Positions 34,526-43,852 of a stretch of DNA of 64,000 nt are shown piece after piece (positions within the stretch are counted from its first letter, which is position 1; the number at the start of each line of letters is the position of its first letter). Where the stretch lies: contig NZ_VOAY01000005.1 of assembly GCF_008369125.1 (NCBI RefSeq), positions 62,001 to 126,000 on the forward strand. The letters run 5' to 3'. The translations under genes and the position numbers were made by a program. The notes beneath the pieces were generated by a model. It was not told the DNA's origin, did not search any database, and saw only the letters and a list, made by a program, of their open reading frames with translations. The stretch is from Allopusillimonas sp008369125 (GTDB lineage Bacteria > Pseudomonadota > Gammaproteobacteria > Burkholderiales > Burkholderiaceae_B).

Positions 34526-35979
34526 TGCAATGGGAAACCGTCATCGGGCTTGAGGTGCACACACAGCTTCGCACCCAGTCAAAAATATTTTCTGACAGCA
34601 GCACACGTTTTGGGGCTGAGCCAAACACACACGCCAATGAAGTCGATATGGCGCTGCCCGGAAGCTTGCCCGTGCTAAACAAAACCGTCGTCGAGCGGGC
34701 TATACAGCTGGGCTTGGCCGTCGGCGCCCATATCGCGCCACGCTCAATTTTTGCACGCAAAAACTATTTCTACCCCGACTCACCCAAAAACTACCAGATC
34801 ACTCAGTTTGAGATCCCCGTCGTGCAGGGTGGTTCGATTACGTTCTTTCTTGATGGCGAAGAAAAAACGATAAACCTTACGCGAGCCCACCTCGAAGAAG
34901 ATGCGGGCAAATCGCTGCATGAAAACTTCACCGGCCCTCACGGCGAATCTTCAACCGGCATTGACCTCAACCGGGCCGGCACACCGCTGCTAGAAATTGT
35001 TTCTGAACCTGAAATGCGCTCTGCTGCCGAAGCAGTCGCCTTTGCACGCGCTTTGCACAGCCTCGTGGTCTGGTTGGGCGTCTGCGATGGCAACATGCAA
35101 GAAGGCTCGTTTCGCGTCGACGCCAACGTTTCCGTGCGCCCCAAGGGCCAGGCCGAATTCGGCACACGCTGCGAAATCAAAAACCTTAACTCCTTCCGCT
35201 TCATGGAGCGGGCCATTCAGTACGAAGTGCGGCGCCAAACCGAGCTAATCGAAGACGGCGGCACTGTTGTTCAGGAAACCCGGCTGTATGACTCTGACCG
35301 CGACGAAACCCGCAGTATGCGCAGCAAAGAAGATGCGCACGATTACCGTTATTTTCCTGACCCTGACCTGCCACCCCTGATCATTGCGCCAGAATGGATA
35401 GAGCGGGTTCGCGCCACCATGCCAGAGCTGCCTGCCCACAAGCAAGCACGGTTTACCACAGAGCTCGGGCTCACCGCCTACGATGCAGCCCAGCTCACCA
35501 ACGACCGCGCCACCTCTGATTACTTCGAATCTACCGCCGCCCTGCTACCCGCCGATCAGGCCAAACTGGCCGCCAACTGGGTATTGGGCGAAGTATCTGC
35601 CGCGCTTAACCGCGAAGAGCTCGAGTTAGCCCAGTGCCCCGTCAAACCGACCGCACTGGCTGGGCTGATCCAGCGCATTATTGATGGCACCATCTCAAAC
35701 AAGATGGGGCGTGAAGTGTTTGCCGCCATGTGGGCCGGCGAACACAATGGCAATGCCGATGCCATCATCGACGCACGTGGGCTCAAGCAAATTAGCGACT
35801 CAGGGGCTATCGGCACGCTTATCGATGAGGTCCTGGCTGCGCATCCTGCCATAGTTGAAGAATACCGGGCAGGCAGGCAGAAGGCATTTAACTCTCTGGT
35901 CGGCCAGATCATGAAAGCAGCCAAAGGCAAGGCAAACCCACAGCAGGTTAACCAGTTACTTAAAGAAAAACTGGGCTAA
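34525..35979 (+). CDS. gatB: Asp/Glu-tRNA amidotransferase subunit B
   Basis: A 484-residue GatB carrying the kinase centre that activates the misacylated tRNA. The N-terminal motif WETVIGLEVHTQL begins the cradle domain, VRPKGQAEFGTRCEIKNLNSFRF is a GatB signature, and the helical and YqeY-like C-terminal domains run from about 300. It is the last gene of the operon; an 8-bp hairpin (35975-35996) covers its stop codon. Confidence 0.96.
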   Translation: MQWETVIGLEVHTQLRTQSKIFSDSSTRFGAEPNTHANEVDMALPGSLPVLNKTVVERAIQLGLAVGAHIAPRSIFARKNYFYPDSPKNYQITQFEIPVVQGGSITFFLDGEEKTINLTRAHLEEDAGKSLHENFTGPHGESSTGIDLNRAGTPLLEIVSEPEMRSAAEAVAFARALHSLVVWLGVCDGNMQEGSFRVDANVSVRPKGQAEFGTRCEIKNLNSFRFMERAIQYEVRRQTELIEDGGTVVQETRLYDSDRDETRSMRSKEDAHDYRYFPDPDLPPLIIAPEWIERVRATMPELPAHKQARFTTELGLTAYDAAQLTNDRATSDYFESTAALLPADQAKLAANWVLGEVSAALNREELELAQCPVKPTALAGLIQRIIDGTISNKMGREVFAAMWAGEHNGNADAIIDARGLKQISDSGAIGTLIDEVLAAHPAIVEEYRAGRQKAFNSLVGQIMKAAKGKANPQQVNQLLKEKLG

Positions 35980-35996
35980 ACACACTCTTGTTTAGC
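35975..35996 (+). terminator. Hairpin over the gatB stop codon
   Basis: GCTAAACA pairs perfectly with TGTTTAGC around a 6-nt loop. The stem includes the gatB TAA. A T-run does not follow, so this is a weak terminator candidate. Confidence 0.4.
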
Positions 35997-36439
35997 TAAC
36001 AGAAACCTCGTCAGGCTTTTTCATTGGCTGCACGAGGGCAAAGGCGGCAGCGCTGGGTATCACCAGCATCGCCGCCAGCACGGCGTTCATAAGTTCGAAA
36101 TACTTAGACGAAACCGGGCAGTGAATGTTACTGTTTGCACCATATAGTCTTCTGCCGGCCATGGCAGATGATCTGGCGCCTCGATGACAGCGCAAGGAGC
36201 ATCCATGAACTCCGCCACACGCAAAGTGCTAGCCGCCAATCTGACCGGGCCCAACGATAACGCCCACTGGCGCATAAAAAAGGCCGGGCCTTAGTCGTCT
36301 CAACATGCCCTAGCCAGGGCCAGCCTTCAAGTTTTTTACACACCCAAAGCCAGGCGCCACGTGCTCACGCCCCATATCGTAGCGTGACTATTACCCCAGC
36401 CTGAGCAAAGCGCGGTCAGTACGACTCTGGAGCAGGACC
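35997..36439. other. 443-bp gap between gatB and the glycoside-hydrolase locus
   Basis: No confident gene. On the minus strand a frame ending at 35992 finishes with a hydrophobic stretch, MNAVLAAMLVIPSAAAFALV, then a charged tail, which resembles the last membrane segment of a transporter. It has no upstream gene body and could be a remnant or chance. The remainder shows nothing I can assign. Confidence 0.45.
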
Positions 36440-38475
36440 ATGAAATTCAAGCATTTTTTGAGCTGGGTAATCGCGCTGGCTTCATGCTCACTTGTGGCTG
36501 GTTGCAGCACCAGCGACAGCAGTGACTCGGCCACCTCTGACGATCAATATTCTTCACGAATCCATGTGATCGCCTCAAAAAACGGCAGGATCGTACCCGC
36601 TCAGCCGGGGAGCACAGACTCCTGGATACTTACGCTGGACAACCCCGAACCTACAGCGCTGTGGTATACCGACCGCCCTAGCCAAGAGGTCGGGTCCACG
36701 CCGATTGAAGACTACATTAATGCAGCGTTCTGGCGCAGCGCCTACGGCGACGTCAACCCCAACGCCACCGTTTCATTTCAACGGACTGGAAGCGATGAGC
36801 TCGATGGGTTGTATGTATCTTTGTCCAAGCCTTCCTACAATGAAAAGTCTAAGACGATAACGTTCGATGTGAAGATTTTGAACGATACCTTCGATCAAGT
36901 GAGCGCTGACACCTTGGCTTTCACCAACGTCACGATCAACGTCCTGAACAATGCAGTGGACGACAAATCGGTGTCTTCGTACATTCAATACGCCAGTCAG
37001 GCTGTTTTGCAGCCTACGGCCGTGTCGGATCAGTACAAAGTTGTGATGAGCGATGCCGGCCCTGACATGATCTGGGTAGACAATGCACCGGGGCAGTATT
37101 CAGACAGCAGGCCAATGTCTTACTTTTTCCCGCAGTGGCCTTACGTTTTTAAAGACTCACCACCCAATGCAGCATTGTTCGGAACCACAGCCACCGGCAA
37201 ATTAAAGCTGTATTTTCTGACGCTAACTGATCCGGTATATGACGAAGCCTCGAATCAAGTCAGCTATACAACCAAGTTGTTGGGCCAGACATCTGGCGCT
37301 CTCGAAATACTAAACCAGGCTGTACTAAGTATTGATTCAGGGGCGTTTTCCCGCTTTCCGGTGCCGGGCAAGGGCACTGGCTACCAGGCCTTTGGTCAGG
37401 GCTACGACCCGTCTACCGCCAACAACACCTATATTTATTTTGGTAGCGACATCGCCCGCAAACAAACCGGATCGTTGTGGGGAACCCAGTCGTATCTATC
37501 GCAAAGCTGCGAGCCAAGCTGTCGCAACGATCTTAAAACAATGAAGAGCCTTGGCATTAACCTTATACGGCTCTATGACTGGGATCCGCGAAACGATCAC
37601 AGCCAGTTTCTGGATTACGCCGACAGCCTTAACATTAAAGTGGTCGTACCCATCAGCAACTGGCTGCCAACTCAGAGCCCAAGCGTATGGAACGAGCAGG
37701 TTCCGAGCTATTTTAAACCTGGCAACTTCAGCAACAAAAACGGGACGGATTGGCATCCGGCCGTAGCCGGTGTGATCATATCCAACGAGCTGGATAGGGA
37801 AAATGGTGGCCAGTACTACGGTAACGTCATCGGCCTGGTTGCGCGTTTTATTCAGGAGGCTGACAAACGGGGCTTTAGCAAAAACGTTCCGGTAGGCGTA
37901 CCCGTTACCTTTGTGCCACAGGGTGCGCCGTTCGGGCCGGGCGGGCAAAACATGCCGAGCTGGAAGCAATTTAACCAGTTGCTGACCGACCCACGAACTG
38001 CCCCCTACAAAGATAGGCTTATGCTGTGCCCAAATACCTATAACAGCAAAGAATACCTCTTCGAAAATGCCGAAAGCACGGGCCAGGGTTGGTTCAGCTA
38101 ACTTACAAGCAGTTTGGCGTTCCCATTCTGTTTACCGAGATAGGCTTAAGCCGCGCTGAAAGTTACTTCACGCCAGCCTTTGTACGGGATCAACTACAGG
38201 GTGCGCTCGCCTACCAAAAGGCCAACCCGCAACAGATACTCGGGGCCATGCACTTTCAGTTTGATGACAAAGTCTGGAAGCAAACACCCAACGATACAGA
38301 TACGGAAGGCGCGTATGGGATGTACCACCATGGCGCAATAGTGAAACAGATCCAGACAGTAAAAGGCTATTACAACTTCTATGTGGATGAGGCCAAAGGC
38401 GGTTATGGCGTTCTTACCCTCGACAAACTGGATCCTACGCGCACCTACGCCCCAATGGTAGAGGCGTATAAATAG
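36440..38475 (+). pseudogene. Secreted glycoside-hydrolase-like lipoprotein, interrupted by a frameshift
   Basis: Residues 1-22 are a lipoprotein signal ending in LVAGC. Two tandem beta-sandwich repeats follow (about 35-170 and 195-300); each has a segment like PNATVSF or PNAALFG and ends in PSYNEKSKTITFDV or PVYDEASNQVSYTT. From about 310 there is a clan-A-type TIM barrel resembling glucanosyltransferases (GYQAFGQGYDPS, SLGINLIRLYDWDPRND). The likely acid/base Glu is residue 450 in ISNELD. The first frame stops at 38099-38101; the rest of the barrel, with the likely nucleophile in FTEIG (codon 38137-38139), continues in another frame to 38475. Restoring one base near 38099 would join them into about 678 residues. 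It could be a real mutation or a sequencing error. The gene stands alone with gaps on both sides. Confidence 0.75.
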
Positions 38476-38795
38476 CGTTGCATAGCACTCAGCCTGTCGA
38501 TACCGGCGACGGGCCGAGTGCAATCATACCCACATCGTAGTTCGATGTTCGGTCTGCGGTATTTGGCATTCGGTCTGCAGTCTGCAGTCTGCTGTGTTGG
38601 GCTTTTAGTCTTTGGCTTTCGGCTTTCGGCTTTCGGCTTTCGGCTTTCGGCTTTCGGCTTTCGGCTTTCACCAAACCATACTCCAGTTACCGTACATGAT
38701 TGCGAACTTGAATAGCGTGCGAATAGTCAGTGCTTGCTACAAACGCATGAACATAATGGAACACGTCGCCACACTCACATACCTCAGCGGCTAGG
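38476..38795. other. 320-bp gap holding the heptanucleotide repeats
   Basis: Apart from the repeat tract I see no gene, terminator or promoter I can support. The gap lies between the interrupted lipoprotein gene and the convergent RluF-like gene. Confidence 0.6.
38574..38669. repeat. Heptanucleotide repeats, including eight perfect GGCTTTC units
   Basis: Three units of TCTGCAG/TCTGCTG (38574-38594) are followed after a short spacer by eight uninterrupted copies of GGCTTTC (38614-38669). The tract is intergenic, downstream of the interrupted lipoprotein gene. On the minus strand it would encode a repetitive Arg-Lys-Pro-Lys-Ala-Glu-Ser peptide, but there is no ribosome site or gene context for it. 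Confidence 0.93.
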
Positions 38796-39518
38796 TCAGA
38801 AACGTTCGCTGTCAGTCAGATAGCGCCATTGGCCCGTCGCAAGCTTAGCCATGGGAACACGCCCGATTCGAATGCGCTTGATGCCCGTTAACGTCAGGCC
38901 TACTTGACGACACATATCGGCAATCATGTCGACAGTTGGGTTCTTCAGGGCAAAGCGCAGACGCGTTTCGTTCTGCCAACTGACCTTTGCCGGAGGCAAC
39001 GGAGCGCCCTGCCAAAGCAAACCATGGTTCAGTCGAGCCAGGCCGTCGGGCAACAATTCGCCTTCAACGTCTGCCACGTATTCGTGCTCGATCCGGACGG
39101 CATCTTTGAGCAGCTTGCGCGCAATAACAGGATTTTGTGTAAAAACAATTAGCCCGCTGGCTTGAGGGGCTAGCGGCATCGGAACAATAAGCCCCTTCAA
39201 GTCTCTTTTCAGAAACGGCCGCCCCGAGGGGTCGTCAGAGGCATGGTTCGCCGACACGATCAAGTCATGCGGGTAACCTGCATCATCCAGAACGTACCCG
39301 GCAGGCTTGTTCAGCAAAATGGTGGCGGGTCGATGCTCGTCGCCGTGTGCATTTTCGGCCAGTTCGACCTTTTGTTGTGGACCGACTCGAAACCCGGGCT
39401 CTTCGATTACCTGCCCATCGACGCTGACGTAGCCGCTTTCAATATAATTTTCAGCCTGGCTGCGCGAACAGGAATAATGGTCTACCAAATATTTATTTAG
39501 CCGAAGTGATTCACTCAT
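38796..39518 (-). CDS. RluF/RsuA-family protein lacking the catalytic aspartate
   Basis: A 240-residue protein with an N-terminal S4 RNA-binding domain (RLNKYLVDHYSCSRSQAENYIESG) and a pseudouridine synthase-like domain. The active-site motif of RluF (GRLDKDSQGL) is replaced by MPLAPQASGL, with alanine at the catalytic Asp position. The conserved RQIRRM helix also reads VDMIADM. The fold core (ILLNKPAGYV, EHEYVADVEG, GIKRIRIGRV) is intact and the frame is unbroken. It is therefore probably an RNA-binding pseudoenzyme rather than an rRNA modifier. ATG at 39518 begins MSESLRLNK; a further 31 in-frame residues upstream lack family similarity. Confidence 0.85.
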   Translation of the reverse strand: MSESLRLNKYLVDHYSCSRSQAENYIESGYVSVDGQVIEEPGFRVGPQQKVELAENAHGDEHRPATILLNKPAGYVLDDAGYPHDLIVSANHASDDPSGRPFLKRDLKGLIVPMPLAPQASGLIVFTQNPVIARKLLKDAVRIEHEYVADVEGELLPDGLARLNHGLLWQGAPLPPAKVSWQNETRLRFALKNPTVDMIADMCRQVGLTLTGIKRIRIGRVPMAKLATGQWRYLTDSERF

Positions 39519-39703
39519 AGGACGTTGCGCCCGCACGATAAACGCCGGGCCTTGTAAGCAAGCATGTAATACAGCACACCGACCGCTACTCGTCGAATAG
39601 CGTCGGCACATTTTCGATTGTGTTCAGAGCACATTTGGCGCGATAGTGCGATTAATGACCCCACAGAAACAACCCATAAGAAGCGCGATGGGGATGCCCC
39701 TCA

Positions 39704-40108
39704 TCAAGCAAGAACCGTAGCGTCGTTGATCTGAACCATTTCATCGTTACAAGACCGGGCACCGCGTCGTGTCAGTCGCTCGTAAAAACCCGGCGTCATG
39801 TTGGTGACGAAGACTTCATAACCGTGTGCTTTAGCGCTTATATAGATTTCTTTGATTAACCTTTTTCCCAAGCCCAGGCCCTTCATAATGCCCGGCGTAT
39901 TGAGACGGGTAATCTGCAACTGCTTTTGGTCGTGATCGACGCTGATTTGCAGGATAGTCGCGTCGGTAACGTCACTGTCATCCTGTTGGCAAATTACTTC
40001 GATGAAGCCAGGCCGCACATCAAATTTATGATTTTTTGACTGCTCCAGATACGGGACCAACAACGGCTTTATGGCGTTTAAGATTTCGGCTTCGAATTTG
40101 TCAGTCAT
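39704..40108 (-). CDS. Small GNAT-like protein of unknown function
   Basis: A 134-residue protein not recognised by family. The C-terminal half looks like a minimal GNAT core: KGLGLGKRLIKEIY resembles the acetyl-CoA pyrophosphate loop (R/Q-x-x-G-x-G/A), and TNMTPGFYERLTRRGAR resembles motif B. The N-terminal half is acidic. A good AGAGG site precedes the ATG. It lies 43 bp downstream of the small membrane protein gene on the same strand, possibly one transcript. Acetyltransferase activity is a guess from motif shape. Confidence 0.6.
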   Translation of the reverse strand: MTDKFEAEILNAIKPLLVPYLEQSKNHKFDVRPGFIEVICQQDDSDVTDATILQISVDHDQKQLQITRLNTPGIMKGLGLGKRLIKEIYISAKAHGYEVFVTNMTPGFYERLTRRGARSCNDEMVQINDATVLA

Positions 40109-40151
40109 GGTAGGTATAACCTCTTTATCGCTAAATCGTCTTAGGGTCAGT

Positions 40152-40481
40152 TTATTGTGCCAACAGCCAGATTATCACCACAATGCCCACCGCAACCGCC
40201 CCTAAACACAAAATGACCAAACGTCGCAACATCGTAATTTGCTGTTGCATCGCAGCCATTCCGGCATCGGCGTCTTTGATGATTTCTTTCATCTGAACGG
40301 CAAGGCCTTGTACGGTTTCGGCATTTTGGGTAACTGCAGCTTGAAGTTCTGCTATTTGCTCGGGTACTACGTCATCAGCTTTCCCATTTACCGGTCTGGA
40401 CGTAAACGCCGGGATGGCTGCCGCGACAGCCTGGGTTATGTACGGAAGCGCTATCTTTAATGCGGGAAGAAAAACTGCCAT
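40152..40481 (-). CDS. Small coiled-coil protein with C-terminal membrane anchor
   Basis: A 109-residue protein with a hydrophobic N-terminal region (FLPALKIALPYITQAVAAAIPA), a central coiled-coil-like segment about residues 40-85 (QIAELQAAVTQNAETVQGLAVQMKEI) and a strong C-terminal membrane segment (LVILCLGAVAVGIVVIIWLLA). The layout suggests an inner-membrane protein with its coiled coil on one side. I do not recognise the family. It precedes the GNAT-like gene on the same strand. Confidence 0.6.
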   Translation of the reverse strand: MAVFLPALKIALPYITQAVAAAIPAFTSRPVNGKADDVVPEQIAELQAAVTQNAETVQGLAVQMKEIIKDADAGMAAMQQQITMLRRLVILCLGAVAVGIVVIIWLLAQ

Positions 40482-40758
40482 GCAAGAGCCTCGTTACGCC
40501 GGTGTGCAAACTGGAAATTGAGTCTAACACTGCCCGCCGTATGGGCCAGGCGAAAGATTACACCGTCGATACTGACTTATACCACCAAGCGCACCACTCT
40601 CGCATGACGGCCCGCAACAGTGCGGCGGGCATGTCCAACCTCATCGGCCCCACAAGCTTAACGAGCGATACAGAGCTGTATTGTCGATTGCCAGTGGCTG
40701 TGCTGCTGACCGGTACGAACAGGGCTTGCACTGATGAAACGCAACCCTCTGCCAGGTG

Positions 40759-41430
40759 TCAGACGCCGTACCTGCCTCGATATGCCGCCACGGCGTCACG
40801 ATGCTCGGCCAGGCCGGCATCATCGCGCAGTACGCTCATAATGTCATCGAGCGAGGCAATGCTGATCACCGGCATGTCGTAGCGGCTGGCGACTTCTTGC
40901 ACCGCCGAATGCGGCGACAACGCATCGTCTGCACCGGCCCTTTCCATGCGGTCAAGCGCAATTAAAACGGCGGCTGGCTCGGCACCGGCCTGACGTATGA
41001 TTTCTACCGACTCGCGCACCGACGTGCCTGCAGTAATGACATCGTCAATAATGACTACCCGGCCGTGCAGCGGGGCACCTACTAAAGTGCCCCCCTCGCC
41101 ATGATCTTTTGCCTCTTTTCGATTGAAGGAAAACGGCACGTCGCGCCCTTTCAACCCCGGGTGCCCGGCCAATGCCACCGCCGTCGCCGTGGACAACGGA
41201 ATGCCCTTGTAGGCAGGCCCGAACAGCATGTCGAACTCAAGCCCAGAGTCAACCAGCGCCTGCGCGTAAAACTGGGCCAGCCGCCCAACCGTGCTGCCAG
41301 TATTGAACAGACCAGCGTTGAAAAAATAGGGGCTGATACGACCAGACTTTACCTTGAAGCTACCAAAGCGAAGGACGCCCTGCTCCAGCGAAAAACGGAC
41401 GAAATCGGCGCGATTATGTGAGTCGCTCAT
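40759..41430 (-). CDS. pyrE: Orotate phosphoribosyltransferase
   Basis: A 223-residue type I phosphoribosyltransferase that makes orotidine 5'-phosphate in pyrimidine synthesis. FKVKSGRISPYFFNAGLF begins the fold, GPAYKGIPL is the pyrophosphate loop region and VVIIDDVITAGTS is the PRPP-binding motif. Length is normal. It is divergent from the DoxX gene. Confidence 0.96.
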   Translation of the reverse strand: MSDSHNRADFVRFSLEQGVLRFGSFKVKSGRISPYFFNAGLFNTGSTVGRLAQFYAQALVDSGLEFDMLFGPAYKGIPLSTATAVALAGHPGLKGRDVPFSFNRKEAKDHGEGGTLVGAPLHGRVVIIDDVITAGTSVRESVEIIRQAGAEPAAVLIALDRMERAGADDALSPHSAVQEVASRYDMPVISIASLDDIMSVLRDDAGLAEHRDAVAAYRGRYGV

Positions 41431-41671
41431 GATTCAGAGAGTTAAAAATAAAACGCTATTATCGTTCATACACGATGGGCCCATGAAAACGGCCAGCACA
41501 CCTCGATTGCAGATATATTTTTTGCGCTGCGTCAATTACACTATTACGGGCATTCATCTGGGTTAAGAATTTCATAATATTCCCTGGCTTCTTGCATTGC
41601 GCCAGCGCAACTCATTGCCTGGTCTCAGAAAACTTCCGACCTTGTCGGGCCGCACTTTCAGGGAGATCACC

Positions 41672-42079
41672 ATGACATCTACCGCCTGCGCCACTTGGGC
41701 CCCGCGCGTACTAAGTGCATTGCGTATCGTCAGCGGCTATTTGTTGTTAATTCATGGCACAGCCAAACTGTTTGGCGCGCCAGATATTGGCATGTCCAGC
41801 ACCCTACACCTCGCCTCGCTCGGTGGCGCCGCCGCCATCATAGAACTGGTTTTTGGCGCGCTGCTTCTTGTTGGCCTGTTTACACGGTTTGCCGCCTTTA
41901 TTGCCTCGGGCTTTACCGCCGCTGCTTATTTTATAGGGCATGTCGCCGGCAAGGGCGCGCTGTTGCTGCCCGTACTTAATGGCGGCGACGCGGCAGTGCT
42001 ATTTTGCTTTGTCTTTCTTTATATCTGGGCAGCGGGCGCCGGGCCGTGGAGCATCGACGCACTGCGTCATAAAACCTAG
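41672..42079 (+). CDS. DoxX-family membrane protein
   Basis: A 135-residue protein with four membrane segments of the DoxX/DoxD type (VLSALRIVSGYLLLIHGTAKLFG, AAAIIELVFGALLLVGLFTRFAAF). Family members are small inner-membrane proteins, some acting with quinone- or thiosulfate-linked redox systems. GGGAGATCACC precedes the ATG at 41672; the frame extends further but only this start gives the family N-terminus. The next gene, 65 bp on, is a DODA-type dioxygenase. Confidence 0.85.
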   Translation: MTSTACATWAPRVLSALRIVSGYLLLIHGTAKLFGAPDIGMSSTLHLASLGGAAAIIELVFGALLLVGLFTRFAAFIASGFTAAAYFIGHVAGKGALLLPVLNGGDAAVLFCFVFLYIWAAGAGPWSIDALRHKT

Positions 42080-42144
42080 GCCTGCCTACTGCCACAAACC
42101 TAATCTGCCCGGCTCAGGCCGGGCATTTGTGTTTCAATCAAACC

Positions 42145-42957
42145 ATGATACTCCCCACATACTTTATCTCCCATGGCGGCGGCCCCTGGCCTTATATGCC
42201 CGAGATGCAGTCCGCTAACGCGCTGCTGGCCCAGTCATTGGCCGATATCCCCCGGCAGTTGGTCACCAGGCCCAAAGCCATACTGATGGTGTCGGCACAC
42301 TGGGTTAGTCAGGACGGGTTCAAGGTAATGGCCTGTGCCCAGCCCCCCATGCTGTATGACTATCATGGGTTTCCTGAGCATACTTACCAGATCAGCTACC
42401 CCGCCCCCGGAGCCCCTTGGCTTGCAGATCGGGTCAGCCAGTTGCTTAACGGCGCCAGCCTGCACGTTCAGTCAGATGAAACGCGAGGCTTTGATCATGG
42501 CGCGTTTGTGCCGGCCAGCATCATGTACCCGGACGCCGACGTCCCCATTACCCAGCTATCCATCAATGCCGGCTACGACCCCGCACTGCATCTGAGCCTG
42601 GGGCGTGCACTGGCACCACTACGCAAAGAAGGCGTACTCATTGTCGGCAGCGGGCTCAGTTATCACAATCTGCGCGAAATATACCGAGGCGGTTCAGAGG
42701 CCTCAGCGCAATTTGATGCCTGGCTGCAGCACGTCATGCTTGCACTGCCACCTCAGGAACGCGAAAAAGCGCTTATCCAGTGGCAGACAGCCCCCTGTGC
42801 ACGGCAGGCCCACCCAGAAGAAGACCATTTGATCCCGCTAATGGTCGCCACGGGGGCTGCCGAAGACGAGCCTGTCACCTGTGTTTATCATGAAAAAACC
42901 GCATTTGCCAACATTACCGTCTCCAGCTTCCGGTTCGGTGCAGGCAACCACGATTAA
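42145..42957 (+). CDS. Class III extradiol dioxygenase, YgiD/DODA type
   Basis: A 270-residue metalloenzyme of the LigB superfamily related to 4,5-DOPA dioxygenase and E. coli YgiD. Likely metal ligands are His in ISHGGGPW near residue 10, His in MVSAHWVS near 51 and His in GFDHGAF near 118; a further His in GLSYHNL is the expected active-site base. The substrate is not predictable. ATG at 42145 gives the family start MILPTYFISHGGGP. It follows the DoxX gene, and the two stand between pyrE and xthA. Confidence 0.85.
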   Translation: MILPTYFISHGGGPWPYMPEMQSANALLAQSLADIPRQLVTRPKAILMVSAHWVSQDGFKVMACAQPPMLYDYHGFPEHTYQISYPAPGAPWLADRVSQLLNGASLHVQSDETRGFDHGAFVPASIMYPDADVPITQLSINAGYDPALHLSLGRALAPLRKEGVLIVGSGLSYHNLREIYRGGSEASAQFDAWLQHVMLALPPQEREKALIQWQTAPCARQAHPEEDHLIPLMVATGAAEDEPVTCVYHEKTAFANITVSSFRFGAGNHD

Positions 42958-42977
42958 CCATTTTCAAGACTGACACC

Positions 42978-43766
42978 ATGACCCGAATAATTTCCGTCAA
43001 TCTCAACGGCATCCGCTCTGCAGTCAGAAAAGGTTTTCTCGACTGGCTACCGAACCAGCAGGCCGAGTTTGTCTGCATGCAAGAACTCAAAGCGCAGGCC
43101 GACAACATGACTGATGTGATGCTTAACCCGCCCGGCTATTTCGGCTACTTTCATTATGCAGAAAAAAAGGGCTACAGCGGCGTTGGCATTTACGCGCGCA
43201 CCGAGCCGCTGCAGGTCATTGAAGGTCTGGGCGTGCCCGAAATCGACTGTGAAGGGCGCTATCTTGAGCTGGTCTATGACAAGTTGTCGATTATCTCGCT
43301 GTATCTGCCCTCCGGCTCCAGTGGCGACCACCGCCAGGACGTCAAGTATGTCTTCCTCGATCATTTCTTCGACCACCTGCGCACACTGATTGCGTGCGGG
43401 CGCGACGTCGTTATTTGCGGCGACTGGAACATTGCACACCAGGAAATAGACCTGAAGAACTGGAAGGGCAACAAGAAGAACAGCGGTTTCCTGCCCGAAG
43501 AGCGGGCATGGATGACGCGTATCTTTGAGGAAATTGGCTGGGTTGACGTATACCGCAGCCTATACCCCGAAACCACAGGCGAAGCTTATACGTGGTGGAG
43601 CAACCGAGGTCAGGCCTGGGCAAATAACGTCGGGTGGCGTATCGATTATCAGGTTGCCAGCAAAGACATCGCAGCCACAGCCAAGTCTGCATTCGTTTAT
43701 AAAGAAGAGCGGTTCAGCGACCATGCGCCGCTGATAATTGACTACGAATATTCAGTTCAGCCTTAA
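42978..43766 (+). CDS. xthA: Exodeoxyribonuclease III / AP endonuclease
   Basis: A 262-residue EEP-fold nuclease that cleaves abasic sites and 3'-blocked ends. SVNLNGIRSAVRKGFLDWL begins the fold, CMQELKAQ holds the metal-binding Glu, GDWNIAHQEIDLKN the catalytic region and FSDHAPLIIDYE the C-terminal Asp-His pair. It follows the dioxygenase by 20 bp on the same strand. Confidence 0.95.
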   Translation: MTRIISVNLNGIRSAVRKGFLDWLPNQQAEFVCMQELKAQADNMTDVMLNPPGYFGYFHYAEKKGYSGVGIYARTEPLQVIEGLGVPEIDCEGRYLELVYDKLSIISLYLPSGSSGDHRQDVKYVFLDHFFDHLRTLIACGRDVVICGDWNIAHQEIDLKNWKGNKKNSGFLPEERAWMTRIFEEIGWVDVYRSLYPETTGEAYTWWSNRGQAWANNVGWRIDYQVASKDIAATAKSAFVYKEERFSDHAPLIIDYEYSVQP

Positions 43767-43852
43767 TATTATGCAGTGGCTGTGCCGCACATTGGTGCAG
43801 TTACTGCATGAGCTTTACCCGCCTTGTCCGGTAATCGTCCAGGAGAGTATGC

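Noticed and set aside
38489..38674. Minus-strand frame encoding a repeated Lys/Arg/Glu/Ser peptide
   Set aside because: It is a translation of the heptanucleotide array without a ribosome site or gene context.
40460..40882. 140-codon plus-strand frame opposite pyrE
   Set aside because: It is largely antisense to pyrE and the adjacent gap, with no domain or ribosome site.
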